Below are positions 24,999-32,868 of a DNA stretch of 64,000 nt, one piece after another. The notes under the pieces were generated by a model. The model worked only from the letters and a program-made list of their open reading frames with translations. It was not told the origin of the DNA and made no database searches. The stretch comes from Actinomycetes bacterium (GTDB lineage Bacteria > Actinomycetota > Acidimicrobiia > Acidimicrobiales > JAMCPL01): the NCBI GenBank assembly GCA_021841005.1, contig JAKBVZ010000019.1, forward strand, positions 124,001 to 188,000, read 5' to 3'. Position 1 is the first letter of the stretch, and each line of letters opens with the position of its first letter. The translations under genes and the position numbers were made by a program.

Positions 24999-25565
24999 GT
25001 GAGGGTGATCGGAGGGAGTCTGAAAGGTCGGGCCATCCGGTTCCCGGACGGATCCAGTGGCATCAGGCCCACCTCGTCTCTTGTGCGTAAGGCGATATTC
25101 GACATGCTCCAGTCGCTTGCTTCGGTAAGTGGTGCTGACGTTGTGGATCTGTACTCTGGCACCGGAGCACTTGGGATCGAGGCGCTGTCCAGGGGAGCGG
25201 GAAGGGTGACATTCGTAGAGAGGAATCGCAGGGCAGTCGCTGGTATCCAGCGGAACCTGACGGAACTTGATCTATCGGGACAGCGCTACAACATCGTCAA
25301 TGCAGACGTGACAATCTTCCTCCGGTCGTCTTCATATTTCGATATTGCATTTATCGATCCCCCGTACGATAGCAGCAGGGACGGGGATGGAGAGGGGGTG
25401 CCTGTATTCTGTGGTAGTGTACTTGGCATACTGAAAGCTGGACTTGCTGTAGTGGAGACCCGCCCTGGCAGGTATGATTTCCCGCCTGGATGGGTGCAAG
25501 TAAGAAGCAAGACGTACGGAGGTACACTGGTAACCATGCTACGTGGCGTGATGGCAGGGCAGTGA
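24999..25565 (+). CDS. rsmD: 16S rRNA (guanine966-N2)-methyltransferase
   Basis: Methylates G966 of 16S rRNA using S-adenosylmethionine. The 188-residue protein begins VRVIGGSLKGRAI, has the SAM-binding VVDLYSGTGALGIEALSRGA and the catalytic DPPY motif (FIDPPYDS). GTG 24999 follows AGGAG. It lies between recG and coaD, the standard order. Confidence 0.95.
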   Translation: MRVIGGSLKGRAIRFPDGSSGIRPTSSLVRKAIFDMLQSLASVSGADVVDLYSGTGALGIEALSRGAGRVTFVERNRRAVAGIQRNLTELDLSGQRYNIVNADVTIFLRSSSYFDIAFIDPPYDSSRDGDGEGVPVFCGSVLGILKAGLAVVETRPGRYDFPPGWVQVRSKTYGGTLVTMLRGVMAGQ

Positions 25566-25759
25566 AGCTGTAGCATGGTATTTCACGGATCAGGACATGA
25601 CCATGGTTTTACTATGCTATCGAGAAGTGCGATAGACGTGCCCGGCTACGTGTGCCACGGCTTAGGCGCTATGTGTTTCCGCCATATGCAAGAGATCGAG
25701 CGGCGAGTTGTGAGATGCTGCACTAGGATCGTGAGGGAGCATATGGAGGTTTGCATAGA
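25566..25759 (+). other. Gap between rsmD and coaD, no supported gene
   Basis: About 190 bases with a 62-residue frame that has no ribosome binding site or similarity. GGAGG at the end serves coaD. No other element was recognised. Confidence 0.4.
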
Positions 25760-26239
25760 TTGAGAACAGTTCTTTTTCCGGGATCGTTCGATCCTTTTCA
25801 TAATGGGCATCTCGAGGTTGTCGAGCGGGCGGTTGATCTCTTCGATGAAGTCGTGGTTGCGGTGCTGAGAAATCCACAAAAGACTGATCCGATGTTTTCC
25901 CTGACGGAGCGGCAGGCGATGATAGAGGAGTCGGTTACCCACCTGAACGGCGTACGTATCGTCGCGATCAGCACGTTGGTGGTCAATGTCGCCAGGGAGG
26001 TAGGGGCGAATGCCATTGTAAAGGGGTTGCGGGCTGTCACGGATTTCGAGAACGAGCTACAGATGGCCCAGATGAATCGCCAGCTTTCTGGCATAGATAC
26101 GATCTTCATCCCGACTGACTCCACCTCATCGTTTATTGCCTCACGTTTACTACGAGAGGTTGCAGGATTCCATGGTGACGTGACGGGATTTGTACCCAAG
26201 CCGGTCGCTGAACAGCTGAGGCTGAAGCTGGGGAGGTAA
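25760..26239 (+). CDS. coaD: Phosphopantetheine adenylyltransferase
   Basis: Transfers AMP to 4'-phosphopantetheine in coenzyme A synthesis. The 159-residue nucleotidyltransferase begins LRTVLFPGSFDPFHNGH, with the (H/T)xGH site, and has VKGLRAVTDFENELQMAQMN and the SSSFIASRLLREVA-like segment. TTG 25760 is chosen because GGAGG lies 10 bases upstream and the family N terminus begins there; TTG 25751 would be only one base from the site. Confidence 0.95.
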   Translation: MRTVLFPGSFDPFHNGHLEVVERAVDLFDEVVVAVLRNPQKTDPMFSLTERQAMIEESVTHLNGVRIVAISTLVVNVAREVGANAIVKGLRAVTDFENELQMAQMNRQLSGIDTIFIPTDSTSSFIASRLLREVAGFHGDVTGFVPKPVAEQLRLKLGR

Positions 26240-26241
26240 AG

Positions 26242-27345
26242 ATGAAGGAAGAATCCGCAAAGACCAGGGAAGCGTTACAGAGAGTGGCCAAGCACGCCAA
26301 GAGCTTCGATATCCGTAGCGAGGCACTGTTGCATGAGGCACTGTCATTGCTTGATGAGGCACGGCAGATTCCTCTGTCGTCATCGGTCAGGGTGAATCGG
26401 GAGCAGATGGCAGCGCTCCTCAGTGAAGCGCTCAATGCACTGCCAGGAGAGCTGGCGGAGGCTCGCCAGATGCTGGAGGACAGAGCCGAATTCATGGCGG
26501 AGCGAGATCGTGAAGCACGGGAGATCCTTGATGAAGTACGAGCACAGGCTGAGCGTATGGTGCAGAGGAGCGAGATGGTGCGTGAAGGGAGGCGTGCCGC
26601 TCAGCATATTGTCGATGAAGCGAAAGATACTGCCAAGCAGGTGAAACGTGAGGTCGACGATTACTGCGACAAGAGGCTGGCTGCCTTCGAGGTCTCTCTT
26701 GAACGCGTGCTCAGGTCCGTGAAGGATGGGCGCGAGCGCATGAAGACTTCTCCTTCAGGTGCCTCACACTCTGATGCCGGTGCACCGGCCCGCGCATCGG
26801 AGCGAGGCGCTCCCAAGGGAGTGAGGGCGAGAGATCCGGAGGAAGGCGGAGCTTTGATGGGTCCCGTGGCAGGCGGTAGCGACCGTCGCAGCGATGATGC
26901 TGGAGGAGTTGGAGGCCGGCCATCACAAAAGCCTAGTGGAGTCAGGCCGGTGGGTCCTGATATGTCAGTAGCGCCAGGTGCGAGAAGTGAGCCAGGCGCC
27001 TCGGATGCTGGCGCCAGGGTGGAGATGGTCAGGGACCAGCCTCATACTGCCGACGACGGGCTGCGGCATAGTGGCCGCAGCAGATCTCAGGTGGAGATGG
27101 TCAGGGACCAGCCTCATACTGCTGGCGGGCACCGCGACAGGAGACCCCCAGCGCAGCAGCCTGCAACCGGTCCTGCCATACAGCATGCAGCTACTGATGA
27201 AGGCGATGCAGGCAACGTGCCCGAGAAGAGGGGAGATGCCGCCAGCAGGAGGCGCCCCATGGTAACAGAGCCTCCGTTGCGCAAGTCGAGCGAAGTTATC
27301 GAAGACGAGGGGAGAGGCAACTTTTTCGATCAAGACAAAGAATGA
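26242..27345 (+). CDS. SepIVA/DivIVA-like coiled-coil protein
   Basis: A long helical protein: residues about 1-170 are coiled coil rich in Ala, Glu and Arg, as in DivIVA-like cell-envelope proteins; the remaining 200 residues are low-complexity Gly/Arg/Asp/Pro. Location between coaD and DUF177 matches SepIVA (mycobacterial Rv2927c), which acts in division and envelope growth. A ribosome binding site (GGGGAGG) precedes ATG 26242. Residues about 260-270 and 284-294 are identical (VEMVRDQPHTA) because of an in-frame 72-base micro-element insertion. Function is inferred from synteny and coiled-coil character. Confidence 0.75.
   Translation: MKEESAKTREALQRVAKHAKSFDIRSEALLHEALSLLDEARQIPLSSSVRVNREQMAALLSEALNALPGELAEARQMLEDRAEFMAERDREAREILDEVRAQAERMVQRSEMVREGRRAAQHIVDEAKDTAKQVKREVDDYCDKRLAAFEVSLERVLRSVKDGRERMKTSPSGASHSDAGAPARASERGAPKGVRARDPEEGGALMGPVAGGSDRRSDDAGGVGGRPSQKPSGVRPVGPDMSVAPGARSEPGASDAGARVEMVRDQPHTADDGLRHSGRSRSQVEMVRDQPHTAGGHRDRRPPAQQPATGPAIQHAATDEGDAGNVPEKRGDAASRRRPMVTEPPLRKSSEVIEDEGRGNFFDQDKE
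27018..27122 (+). mobile_element. Palindromic micro-element copy 2 (inside sepIVA-like CDS)
   Basis: Perfect 33-bp direct repeats (27018-27050 and 27090-27122) flank a 39-bp insert with the same 32-bp core as copy 1 (one difference, G to A, after the second arm). The period is 72 bases, so the reading frame is kept; the core is read through as LRHSGRS. Confidence 0.88.
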
Positions 27346-27908
27346 GCGATAGAAGCCGTCAACCCAGGTCGGATACCCAGCGGGATGACGTCTCGGATCA
27401 GGGTGCCGCGAGAAGGAGCAGAAGGCGGTTGCCTCATGCAAACTCCTTACTGTGCCTCTCTGCAGAGTCCTTCTGGCGGGAGCGAGGCGTATGTCGAGAG
27501 TTTGCAATACGTGCGGAGATTGATGACTTGAGTTGTTTGGGGAGTGTCATACCGCCGTCCAACCGGGTTGACATATCTCTAGAACTGGTGGCGGAGGGAG
27601 CTACTATACTGGTTGATGGTGCTCTGTCAGCAGAGTGGGTAGGCACGTGCCGGAGGTGCCTGGTTGAGGTTGGGGGGTTGCTTACAGTGCCAGTACATGA
27701 GATGTACCGCCAAGATGCTGATGATGGTCTCGTCTATCCTATAACCGGTGGCATCATAGATCTAGAGCCCCTTGTAAGGGATATGCTTTTGACCAGCCTG
27801 CCGCTTGCTCCCCTGTGTGGGGAAGGCTGTAAAGGTCTATGCCCTGGGTGTGGTGCTGACCTGAATCATGAGGATTGTGCTTGCGGTTTAACGTCTGTCA
27901 CCCGGTAG
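27342..27908 (+). CDS. DUF177 / YceD family protein
   Basis: A 188-residue protein of the YceD family, linked to large-subunit rRNA accumulation and almost always encoded before rpmF. Conserved features are GTCRRCLVEV in the middle and the C-terminal CGEGCKGLCPGCGADLN with a zinc-site-like Cys cluster. ATG overlaps the preceding gene by 4 bases (ATGA). An Arg-rich N-terminal extension of about 30 residues is longer than usual. Confidence 0.9.
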   Translation: MSDRSRQPRSDTQRDDVSDQGAARRSRRRLPHANSLLCLSAESFWRERGVCREFAIRAEIDDLSCLGSVIPPSNRVDISLELVAEGATILVDGALSAEWVGTCRRCLVEVGGLLTVPVHEMYRQDADDGLVYPITGGIIDLEPLVRDMLLTSLPLAPLCGEGCKGLCPGCGADLNHEDCACGLTSVTR

Positions 27909-28024
27909 GTGTTCCTTCACGCGAGTGATTATTTCAAAGCCCGCCTGTGGTGCTATGATCTGTAGGTCGGGGTGGACTTGGGGATCGAATATTGATTACA
28001 ACCAGGAATTGAGGTGAATATAAA

Positions 28025-28204
28025 GTGCCGGTACCGAAGAAGAAGACTTCCAGGGCTAAGCATAGACAGAGGCGTGCCGCCAATTGGAAGTTGAGTCCTC
28101 CTGCCAGGAGCCTCTGCCCGCAGTGCCACAATGCCAAGCTGCCTCATGTGGTGTGTCCCAACTGTGGATGGTATAAAGGTCGCCAGGTGGTCGAGGTCGA
28201 CTAG
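28025..28204 (+). CDS. rpmF: Large ribosomal subunit protein bL32
   Basis: A 59-residue ribosomal protein beginning MPVPKKKTSRAKHRQRRAAN, ending CGWYKGRQVVEV. Four cysteines (C31, C34, C44, C47 in CPQC and CPNC) form the zinc site of the C+ type. GTG 28025 follows a GAGGTG site. The stop is 3 bases before plsX. It was missed by a long-ORF search because of its size. Confidence 0.97.
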   Translation: MPVPKKKTSRAKHRQRRAANWKLSPPARSLCPQCHNAKLPHVVCPNCGWYKGRQVVEVD

Positions 28205-28207
28205 ACG

Positions 28208-29215
28208 GTGGCCGGTGACCATGTTCCGCAACCCGGGCTGCAGCCTGTAGCGCTGGATGCCATGGGGGGCGACAAGGCTCCTGAGGAGATAGTCAAAGGG
28301 GCTAGGATTGCGTACGAGCAATACGGTATACCTGTAGTCCTAGTTGGCCAATCGGGCAAACTGGAAGATACTGGCGGCATACCGATTGTCGATTGCAGCG
28401 AAGTGATTGCAATGGACGAAGACCCTGCTTTGGGAGTGCGTCGCAAGAAGGATTCGTCGTTGGTTCGCTCTGCTGATCTGGTTAGGGATGGCAAAGCGTG
28501 TGCCATGGTGAGCGCCGGCAATACGGGAGCAACTATGGCAAGCGCGTTGTTCAGGATGGGCAGGATCAAGGGAATACAGCGGCCTGCCATTGCAACTCCC
28601 ATCCCTAACCTTGCTTCCACGCCTACGGTTTTGCTGGATTCTGGCGCCAACGTAGAGTGTTCGGCTGGTATGCTCGCGCAGTTTGCCATGATGGGCGCCG
28701 TCTTCAGCTCTGCCAGGTACGGCGTAGATAGGCCGAAGGTGGGATTATTGTCTATTGGGGAGGAAGCGGGCAAGGGTAATAGCCAGGTAAAAGAGGCTCA
28801 CGAGATTATTGTTGGCATGGATGAGCCTGGATTTGATTTTACCGGCAATGTCGAAGGCAGGGATCTGATGAAAGGGGCGGTGGACGTTGTTGTCACCGAC
28901 GGATTCACGGGTAACGTGGCCCTCAAGGCACTGGAAGGCGCGCTGGGATTCTTTGTGGACGCGCTCATGGGTGCGATTGGACGCGATGAATCCACTAAAG
29001 CAGCAGGTAAGGTTCTTTTCGAGCAACTTGCACCAGTTGTCGATAGATTGGATCCTGACAGCGTTGGAGGAGCGATGCTGCTCGGTATCGACGGCATATG
29101 CATAATCAGCCACGGCTCATCTTCAGCCAAGGCCATTACATCGGCGTTACGGGTTGCTCATGATCTCAGCAGGACAAAGCTTGTTGATCAGATACGTGCA
29201 AGAGCAGGTGCGTAG
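28208..29215 (+). CDS. plsX: Phosphate acyltransferase PlsX
   Basis: Makes acyl-phosphate from acyl-ACP for phospholipid synthesis. Conserved segments: VALDAMGGDKAPEEIVKGA at the N terminus, VSAGNTGATMA, NVECSAGMLAQFA, LLSIGEEAGKGN and VVTDGFTGNVALKALEG. At 335 residues it is complete. GTG 28208 follows rpmF by 3 bases. The fab genes that usually follow are absent; the next gene is convergent. Confidence 0.95.
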   Translation: MAGDHVPQPGLQPVALDAMGGDKAPEEIVKGARIAYEQYGIPVVLVGQSGKLEDTGGIPIVDCSEVIAMDEDPALGVRRKKDSSLVRSADLVRDGKACAMVSAGNTGATMASALFRMGRIKGIQRPAIATPIPNLASTPTVLLDSGANVECSAGMLAQFAMMGAVFSSARYGVDRPKVGLLSIGEEAGKGNSQVKEAHEIIVGMDEPGFDFTGNVEGRDLMKGAVDVVVTDGFTGNVALKALEGALGFFVDALMGAIGRDESTKAAGKVLFEQLAPVVDRLDPDSVGGAMLLGIDGICIISHGSSSAKAITSALRVAHDLSRTKLVDQIRARAGA

Positions 29216-29270
29216 GGGCACAATCCGGACCGGTCGTCTGTCCAGGCAGGATCGCACCGTTCAAAGGTCG

Positions 29271-29343
29271 TGACCATGACCACTTTGCCTCCGCAGGCCG
29301 CATCGAGGAAGCCGTGGGGAGGATGTCAGATTTGACCATGACC
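29271..29343. repeat. 11-bp direct repeat around an imperfect hairpin
   Basis: TGACCATGACC occurs at 29271-29281 and 29333-29343. Between lie CCTCC and GGAGG, able to form an imperfect stem. It is in the convergent gap between plsX and the rpf-like gene, so it may also act as a bidirectional 3' structure. Confidence 0.4.
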
Positions 29344-29398
29344 CGGTAGATGCGCTCTGGCGTATCCAACGCGAGTACTTGATAGTGGTTCTACGCGC

Positions 29399-30103
29399 TT
29401 ACAGGCCAAGCTGCTGGGAGCACACTGGCCACTGTCCCCATCCTGCCCTGCTCTGGAGAGCCTTTGCCGCAGCGTCCTGAACCGCTGGCGGTGCCTGAGA
29501 GGGCAGTCCCGTCTCTCCGAGAGAGTACCATGTGGAGAGCGTGAACTGGTAAGCTCCGTAGTATCCGTTACCCGTGTCAGCCGAATAGTTGCCACCCGAC
29601 TCGCATTGCCGTAACGCTGCCCATGCGCCGCCCGCAGGTGGCGCCGGCTCAGTTGCTGGTGGCGGCTGGCTGGTTCGTGGATTTGCCACTGGTTGTGCCG
29701 GAGCCGGTGCCGGTTGGGTTGGGTGCCGATGTGGACGGGCGGGATGGGGTGGCGGTGGCGCGATTCGCAACGATGCCAGCTGTACGGTCAGCGTGCCTTG
29801 CAGCTGTACACTTGGTGCGCTCCTCAGCAGTGAAGTGGAAGGTTGCCGCAAGAATGCCGATCCTTGCGATCGCCCGCTGAGATCTGTCCCATACATCGCG
29901 TGTATGGCATATCCTTGTTTCCACGACCAGCTTGGACCGGTATACGTACCGCTACCGGGTTGCTCTAGACCTATGTAACTTAGTTGCCTTCTATTGAAAG
30001 CTTGATGGTTGCCGTTGCTCCTTCCGGTCTCATGCCGACCCATTGCCGCACCTGTAGCAATCATCGACGCGACCGCGACAGCATAGACGCTTTGCTTCCG
30101 CAT
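29399..30103 (-). CDS. Secreted Rpf-like transglycosylase
   Basis: A 234-residue exported protein. The N terminus (MRKQSVYAVAVASMIATG) is a signal peptide, followed by a Pro/Ala-rich linker and a C-terminal resuscitation-promoting-factor domain (161-234): WAALRQCESGGNYS with catalytic Glu168, YYGAYQFTLSTWYSLG and a closing GWGQWPVC. Such enzymes cleave peptidoglycan and can wake dormant actinobacterial cells. ATG 30103 is chosen over 30214 because AGGAGA precedes it and a signal peptide follows. Transcribed away from surE's 3' end. Confidence 0.9.
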   Translation of the reverse strand: MRKQSVYAVAVASMIATGAAMGRHETGRSNGNHQAFNRRQLSYIGLEQPGSGTYTGPSWSWKQGYAIHAMYGTDLSGRSQGSAFLRQPSTSLLRSAPSVQLQGTLTVQLASLRIAPPPPHPARPHRHPTQPAPAPAQPVANPRTSQPPPATEPAPPAGGAWAALRQCESGGNYSADTGNGYYGAYQFTLSTWYSLGETGLPSQAPPAVQDAAAKALQSRAGWGQWPVCSQQLGL

Positions 30104-30353
30104 AACATTTCTCCTTTGGGCTGTAAATTTCTTGCCAGCTCTATTGGGTTGGTGTCGATGCGGGCGCTCGGCGTACTGTGCATTCAACTCGCGGCACGCT
30201 GCCGGAAAGGGCAATCGAACCTGGACTTGCTTTGATGTCCGTACGAGGTGCTACCTGAGCTACCCTAAGTGCTTGAGTCTATCTACCTCCTCGGCAACTG
30301 TGGCAGAGCATAGCTGCTCGGCTGCCGTAACTGATTGCTTCTTGTTGACAGGG

Positions 30354-31307
30354 CTAGACACTATCAGTTGCAGCGGTAGTGCGCAAGTCCGCGCGCAGGT
30401 CCAGCATTTCTTCTATAGCTTGTCGAACGAAAGTGCTGGTGGCTGGGTCTGTAGACTCACGCGTGGCGGCAAGTGGCGTTACGGAGGCATACCCCCGCGC
30501 AATCAGATCTGCATCGGTGTCCACTTCGAGCGATGGCGTCTCTGTAGTGAGTCCGGTCGGTGCCGAACCTGTTGCATATGAGGTCAATTCCAGTGTAATA
30601 GACCCAGTACTTTGCTCGGGTGCATCTGGCAGGCGTGTTTGAGCGTTGGACTCCGTGCGAGCTGATGCCTGTACGGATAATCTCGGAAGTGTTCCTGACC
30701 TATCTGTTTCCATGCCGGCTGCGGCAGCTTTGATAAGGCCACTTCGACCAAGGGATCCCCACGAGATACCCTTCAGCTGCTCCAGTGGCACGTTTGGTAC
30801 ATTCAGGTTCAGCACGGTGCCGGCCGGTGCGCCAGCTATCCTGCCAGCGAGTTGCTGGGCCAAGGCGGCCGGCGTCTCCCAAGGTACAGGATCCGGGCCA
30901 TACTTTATCGAGACTGCAATTGCGCTGATATGGAAGTGAGCTGCGGTCAAGGCGGCGCCCACCGTTCCGGAATGCAGGACGGAGCGCCCGATGTTGGCGC
31001 CGTGATTAATGCCGGACAGCACCAGTTCCGGTGGAGGCCCGAAAGCGCCAAGGCAGCACAGGAGAACGCTCAAAGCAGGTGATGCGTCTAAGCCATAGCT
31101 GGGGATGCCGTCAAGCCCAACGAGGTCAAATGCCTTATAGTTTACAGATGCGCGTTCGTAGACAGGACCGACTGCAGCGGACGATCCGCTGTAATCGGTC
31201 AGTGGCGCTGCTACCAGTACTTCGTGTCCCGCCTGTGATGCAGAGGCGGCCAGAGCGGCTATTCCCGGGGCCATGATCCCGTCGTCATTAGTGATGAGTA
31301 CTCGCAA
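30354..31307 (-). CDS. surE: 5'/3'-nucleotidase SurE
   Basis: A metal-dependent nucleoside monophosphate phosphatase. Metal ligands are N7-D8-D9-G10; SGINHGANIGRSVLHSGTVGAA is the conserved active-site segment. Residues about 195-260 form a Ser/Thr-rich insertion before the family's C-terminal strand (VDTDADLIARGYASVTPL). Start is ATG 31307. The next gene on this strand (rpf-like) is 250 bases away, and the region between holds no supported gene. Confidence 0.93.
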   Translation of the reverse strand: MRVLITNDDGIMAPGIAALAASASQAGHEVLVAAPLTDYSGSSAAVGPVYERASVNYKAFDLVGLDGIPSYGLDASPALSVLLCCLGAFGPPPELVLSGINHGANIGRSVLHSGTVGAALTAAHFHISAIAVSIKYGPDPVPWETPAALAQQLAGRIAGAPAGTVLNLNVPNVPLEQLKGISWGSLGRSGLIKAAAAGMETDRSGTLPRLSVQASARTESNAQTRLPDAPEQSTGSITLELTSYATGSAPTGLTTETPSLEVDTDADLIARGYASVTPLAATRESTDPATSTFVRQAIEEMLDLRADLRTTAATDSV

Positions 31308-31763
31308 CTATCCATCTCCCGCCGGAAGATTTATGCCAGATGCCATGGCCAGCGTTGAGGCTGGTCTCATAGCCAGTGTCAGGACCTTCGCATCTAGGGC
31401 CATAGTGACTGATTGGTGCGCACGATCAGCGTGGACGCACGTATCAGGCAGCCATGAGTCACTGATCAGGCCCATGGCCATACTTATCCGGCATGTGTAG
31501 TGATGCCAGCTTGTAACTAGCCCATGCATGTTGACTTACCGGTTTCCATATCAATCCTTCAAGGTATAGCATAATTTATTGGGACACATCCACATCATGG
31601 ATATGCATCCGTCCCGTGGCGGTTCGGCACCGGTTCGGGAGGGCTATCAGCCGGTGGTCCGGGTCCTTATGTTGAGCGGAAAGGAAGTGCGTGGTTAACG
31701 ATAGAGCTGGGGCTTTGCCGATCTGGTGCGGCATGCGCGCCGGGTGGCTACCTGGGTCAGTGC
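31308..31763. other. Intergenic region without a supported gene
   Basis: About 450 bases between divergent surE and the epimerase-like gene. TATAGC followed by CATAAT (31565-31575) could be a promoter, with no good -35. Short open frames exist but none has initiation signals or similarity. Confidence 0.4.
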
Positions 31764-32732
31764 ATGGCCAATAATTGCGTGGCTAAAAATACGGCCAAGA
31801 CTTTACCCCTGTCAGGGACACAGCATGAGATCGCATATGGTGACCAACGGGCCGTAGTCGCAAGCGTTGGCGCGACATTGCGCACGTACACTGCGGGCGA
31901 TATACCTGTTGTGGCGGGATTCGATGAGGATGAGGTATGCCGGTCGGCAAGAGGTCAGATACTGGCCCCGTGGCCCAACCGGATCCGTGATGGGAATTAT
32001 TCGTTCAACGCAGAGCACGCGACGGCACCCATCAACGAACCGGAGAGGCACAATGCCATCCATGGTCTGGTACGTCACATTGATTGGCAGCTGTCCAGTA
32101 TCACTCAGAACTATTGCTGCCTGAACTGTACTCTGGCGCCACAGCCTGCCTATCCATGGTGGTTGCACATGGATGTGGAGTACAGGCTTGGTAGGGATGG
32201 GCTCATCGTGAAAACGGTCGTCTCCACGCCGGGGAACGAGGTCGCGCCCTTTGGGCTCGGATTCCACCCTTACCTGGCGATGGATGGGCACTCGGTTACA
32301 GAGTGCATAGTGCAAGTTCCGGCTACCGACGTACTGCTGGTGGATGCACGTATGATACCGTCGCGAACCCATAAAGTGGCGGGTAGCCAGTTTGACCTCA
32401 ACCAACCTACCGCTCTTGGCGGGTTATCACTGGACACGTCATATACCGGCCTGCTACGGGACGCAGAGGGAATAGCCAGTGTACGCGTGAGCCAGCCATT
32501 CCTTCACCGTGACGTTACCGTTTGGATGGACGGATCGTTCAAATACGTGCAACTGTACACGGCTGACGATGCGTCTCTGGGGAAGGATCGACGCAAGGCG
32601 CTTGCCGTAGAACCCATGACCTGCGCACCGAATGCATTCCAGTCACATGAAGACATTGTCGAGATATCACCAGGTACCAGCTGGCTTGCCCGTTGGGGCA
32701 TCAGCCCGCTGGGCACGATGCCGGAAACGTAG
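31764..32732 (+). CDS. Aldose 1-epimerase-like (GalM family) protein
   Basis: A 322-residue galactose-mutarotase-fold protein. Family segments: GQILAPWPNRIRDGNYSF, ERHNAIHGLVRHIDW (with the conserved His), APFGLGFHPYLAM and AVEPMTCAPNAF (containing the catalytic Glu position). Such enzymes interconvert alpha and beta sugar anomers; some family members act on other sugar phosphates, so the substrate is uncertain. ATG 31764 used; no strong ribosome binding site. Confidence 0.85.
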   Translation: MANNCVAKNTAKTLPLSGTQHEIAYGDQRAVVASVGATLRTYTAGDIPVVAGFDEDEVCRSARGQILAPWPNRIRDGNYSFNAEHATAPINEPERHNAIHGLVRHIDWQLSSITQNYCCLNCTLAPQPAYPWWLHMDVEYRLGRDGLIVKTVVSTPGNEVAPFGLGFHPYLAMDGHSVTECIVQVPATDVLLVDARMIPSRTHKVAGSQFDLNQPTALGGLSLDTSYTGLLRDAEGIASVRVSQPFLHRDVTVWMDGSFKYVQLYTADDASLGKDRRKALAVEPMTCAPNAFQSHEDIVEISPGTSWLARWGISPLGTMPET

Positions 32733-32868
32733 CGTCCACGCGGGTGCCTAGTACTGTGTAACCATCCGGTGGACGGTTCAAGAAAGGTACGGCACAACCA
32801 CTCCGGCACGTGGAGATGAGCGTCGCTACTACGTGATGAGAATCATCAACTGGCCAGTAGATTGGCGG

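Noticed and set aside
30205-30280. tRNA-like sequence on the minus strand (AGCTCAGGTAG and GGTTCGATT at nearly correct spacing)
   Set aside because: T-arm, acceptor and anticodon stems do not pair, and no CCA-compatible acceptor end is present; at best a decayed relic.
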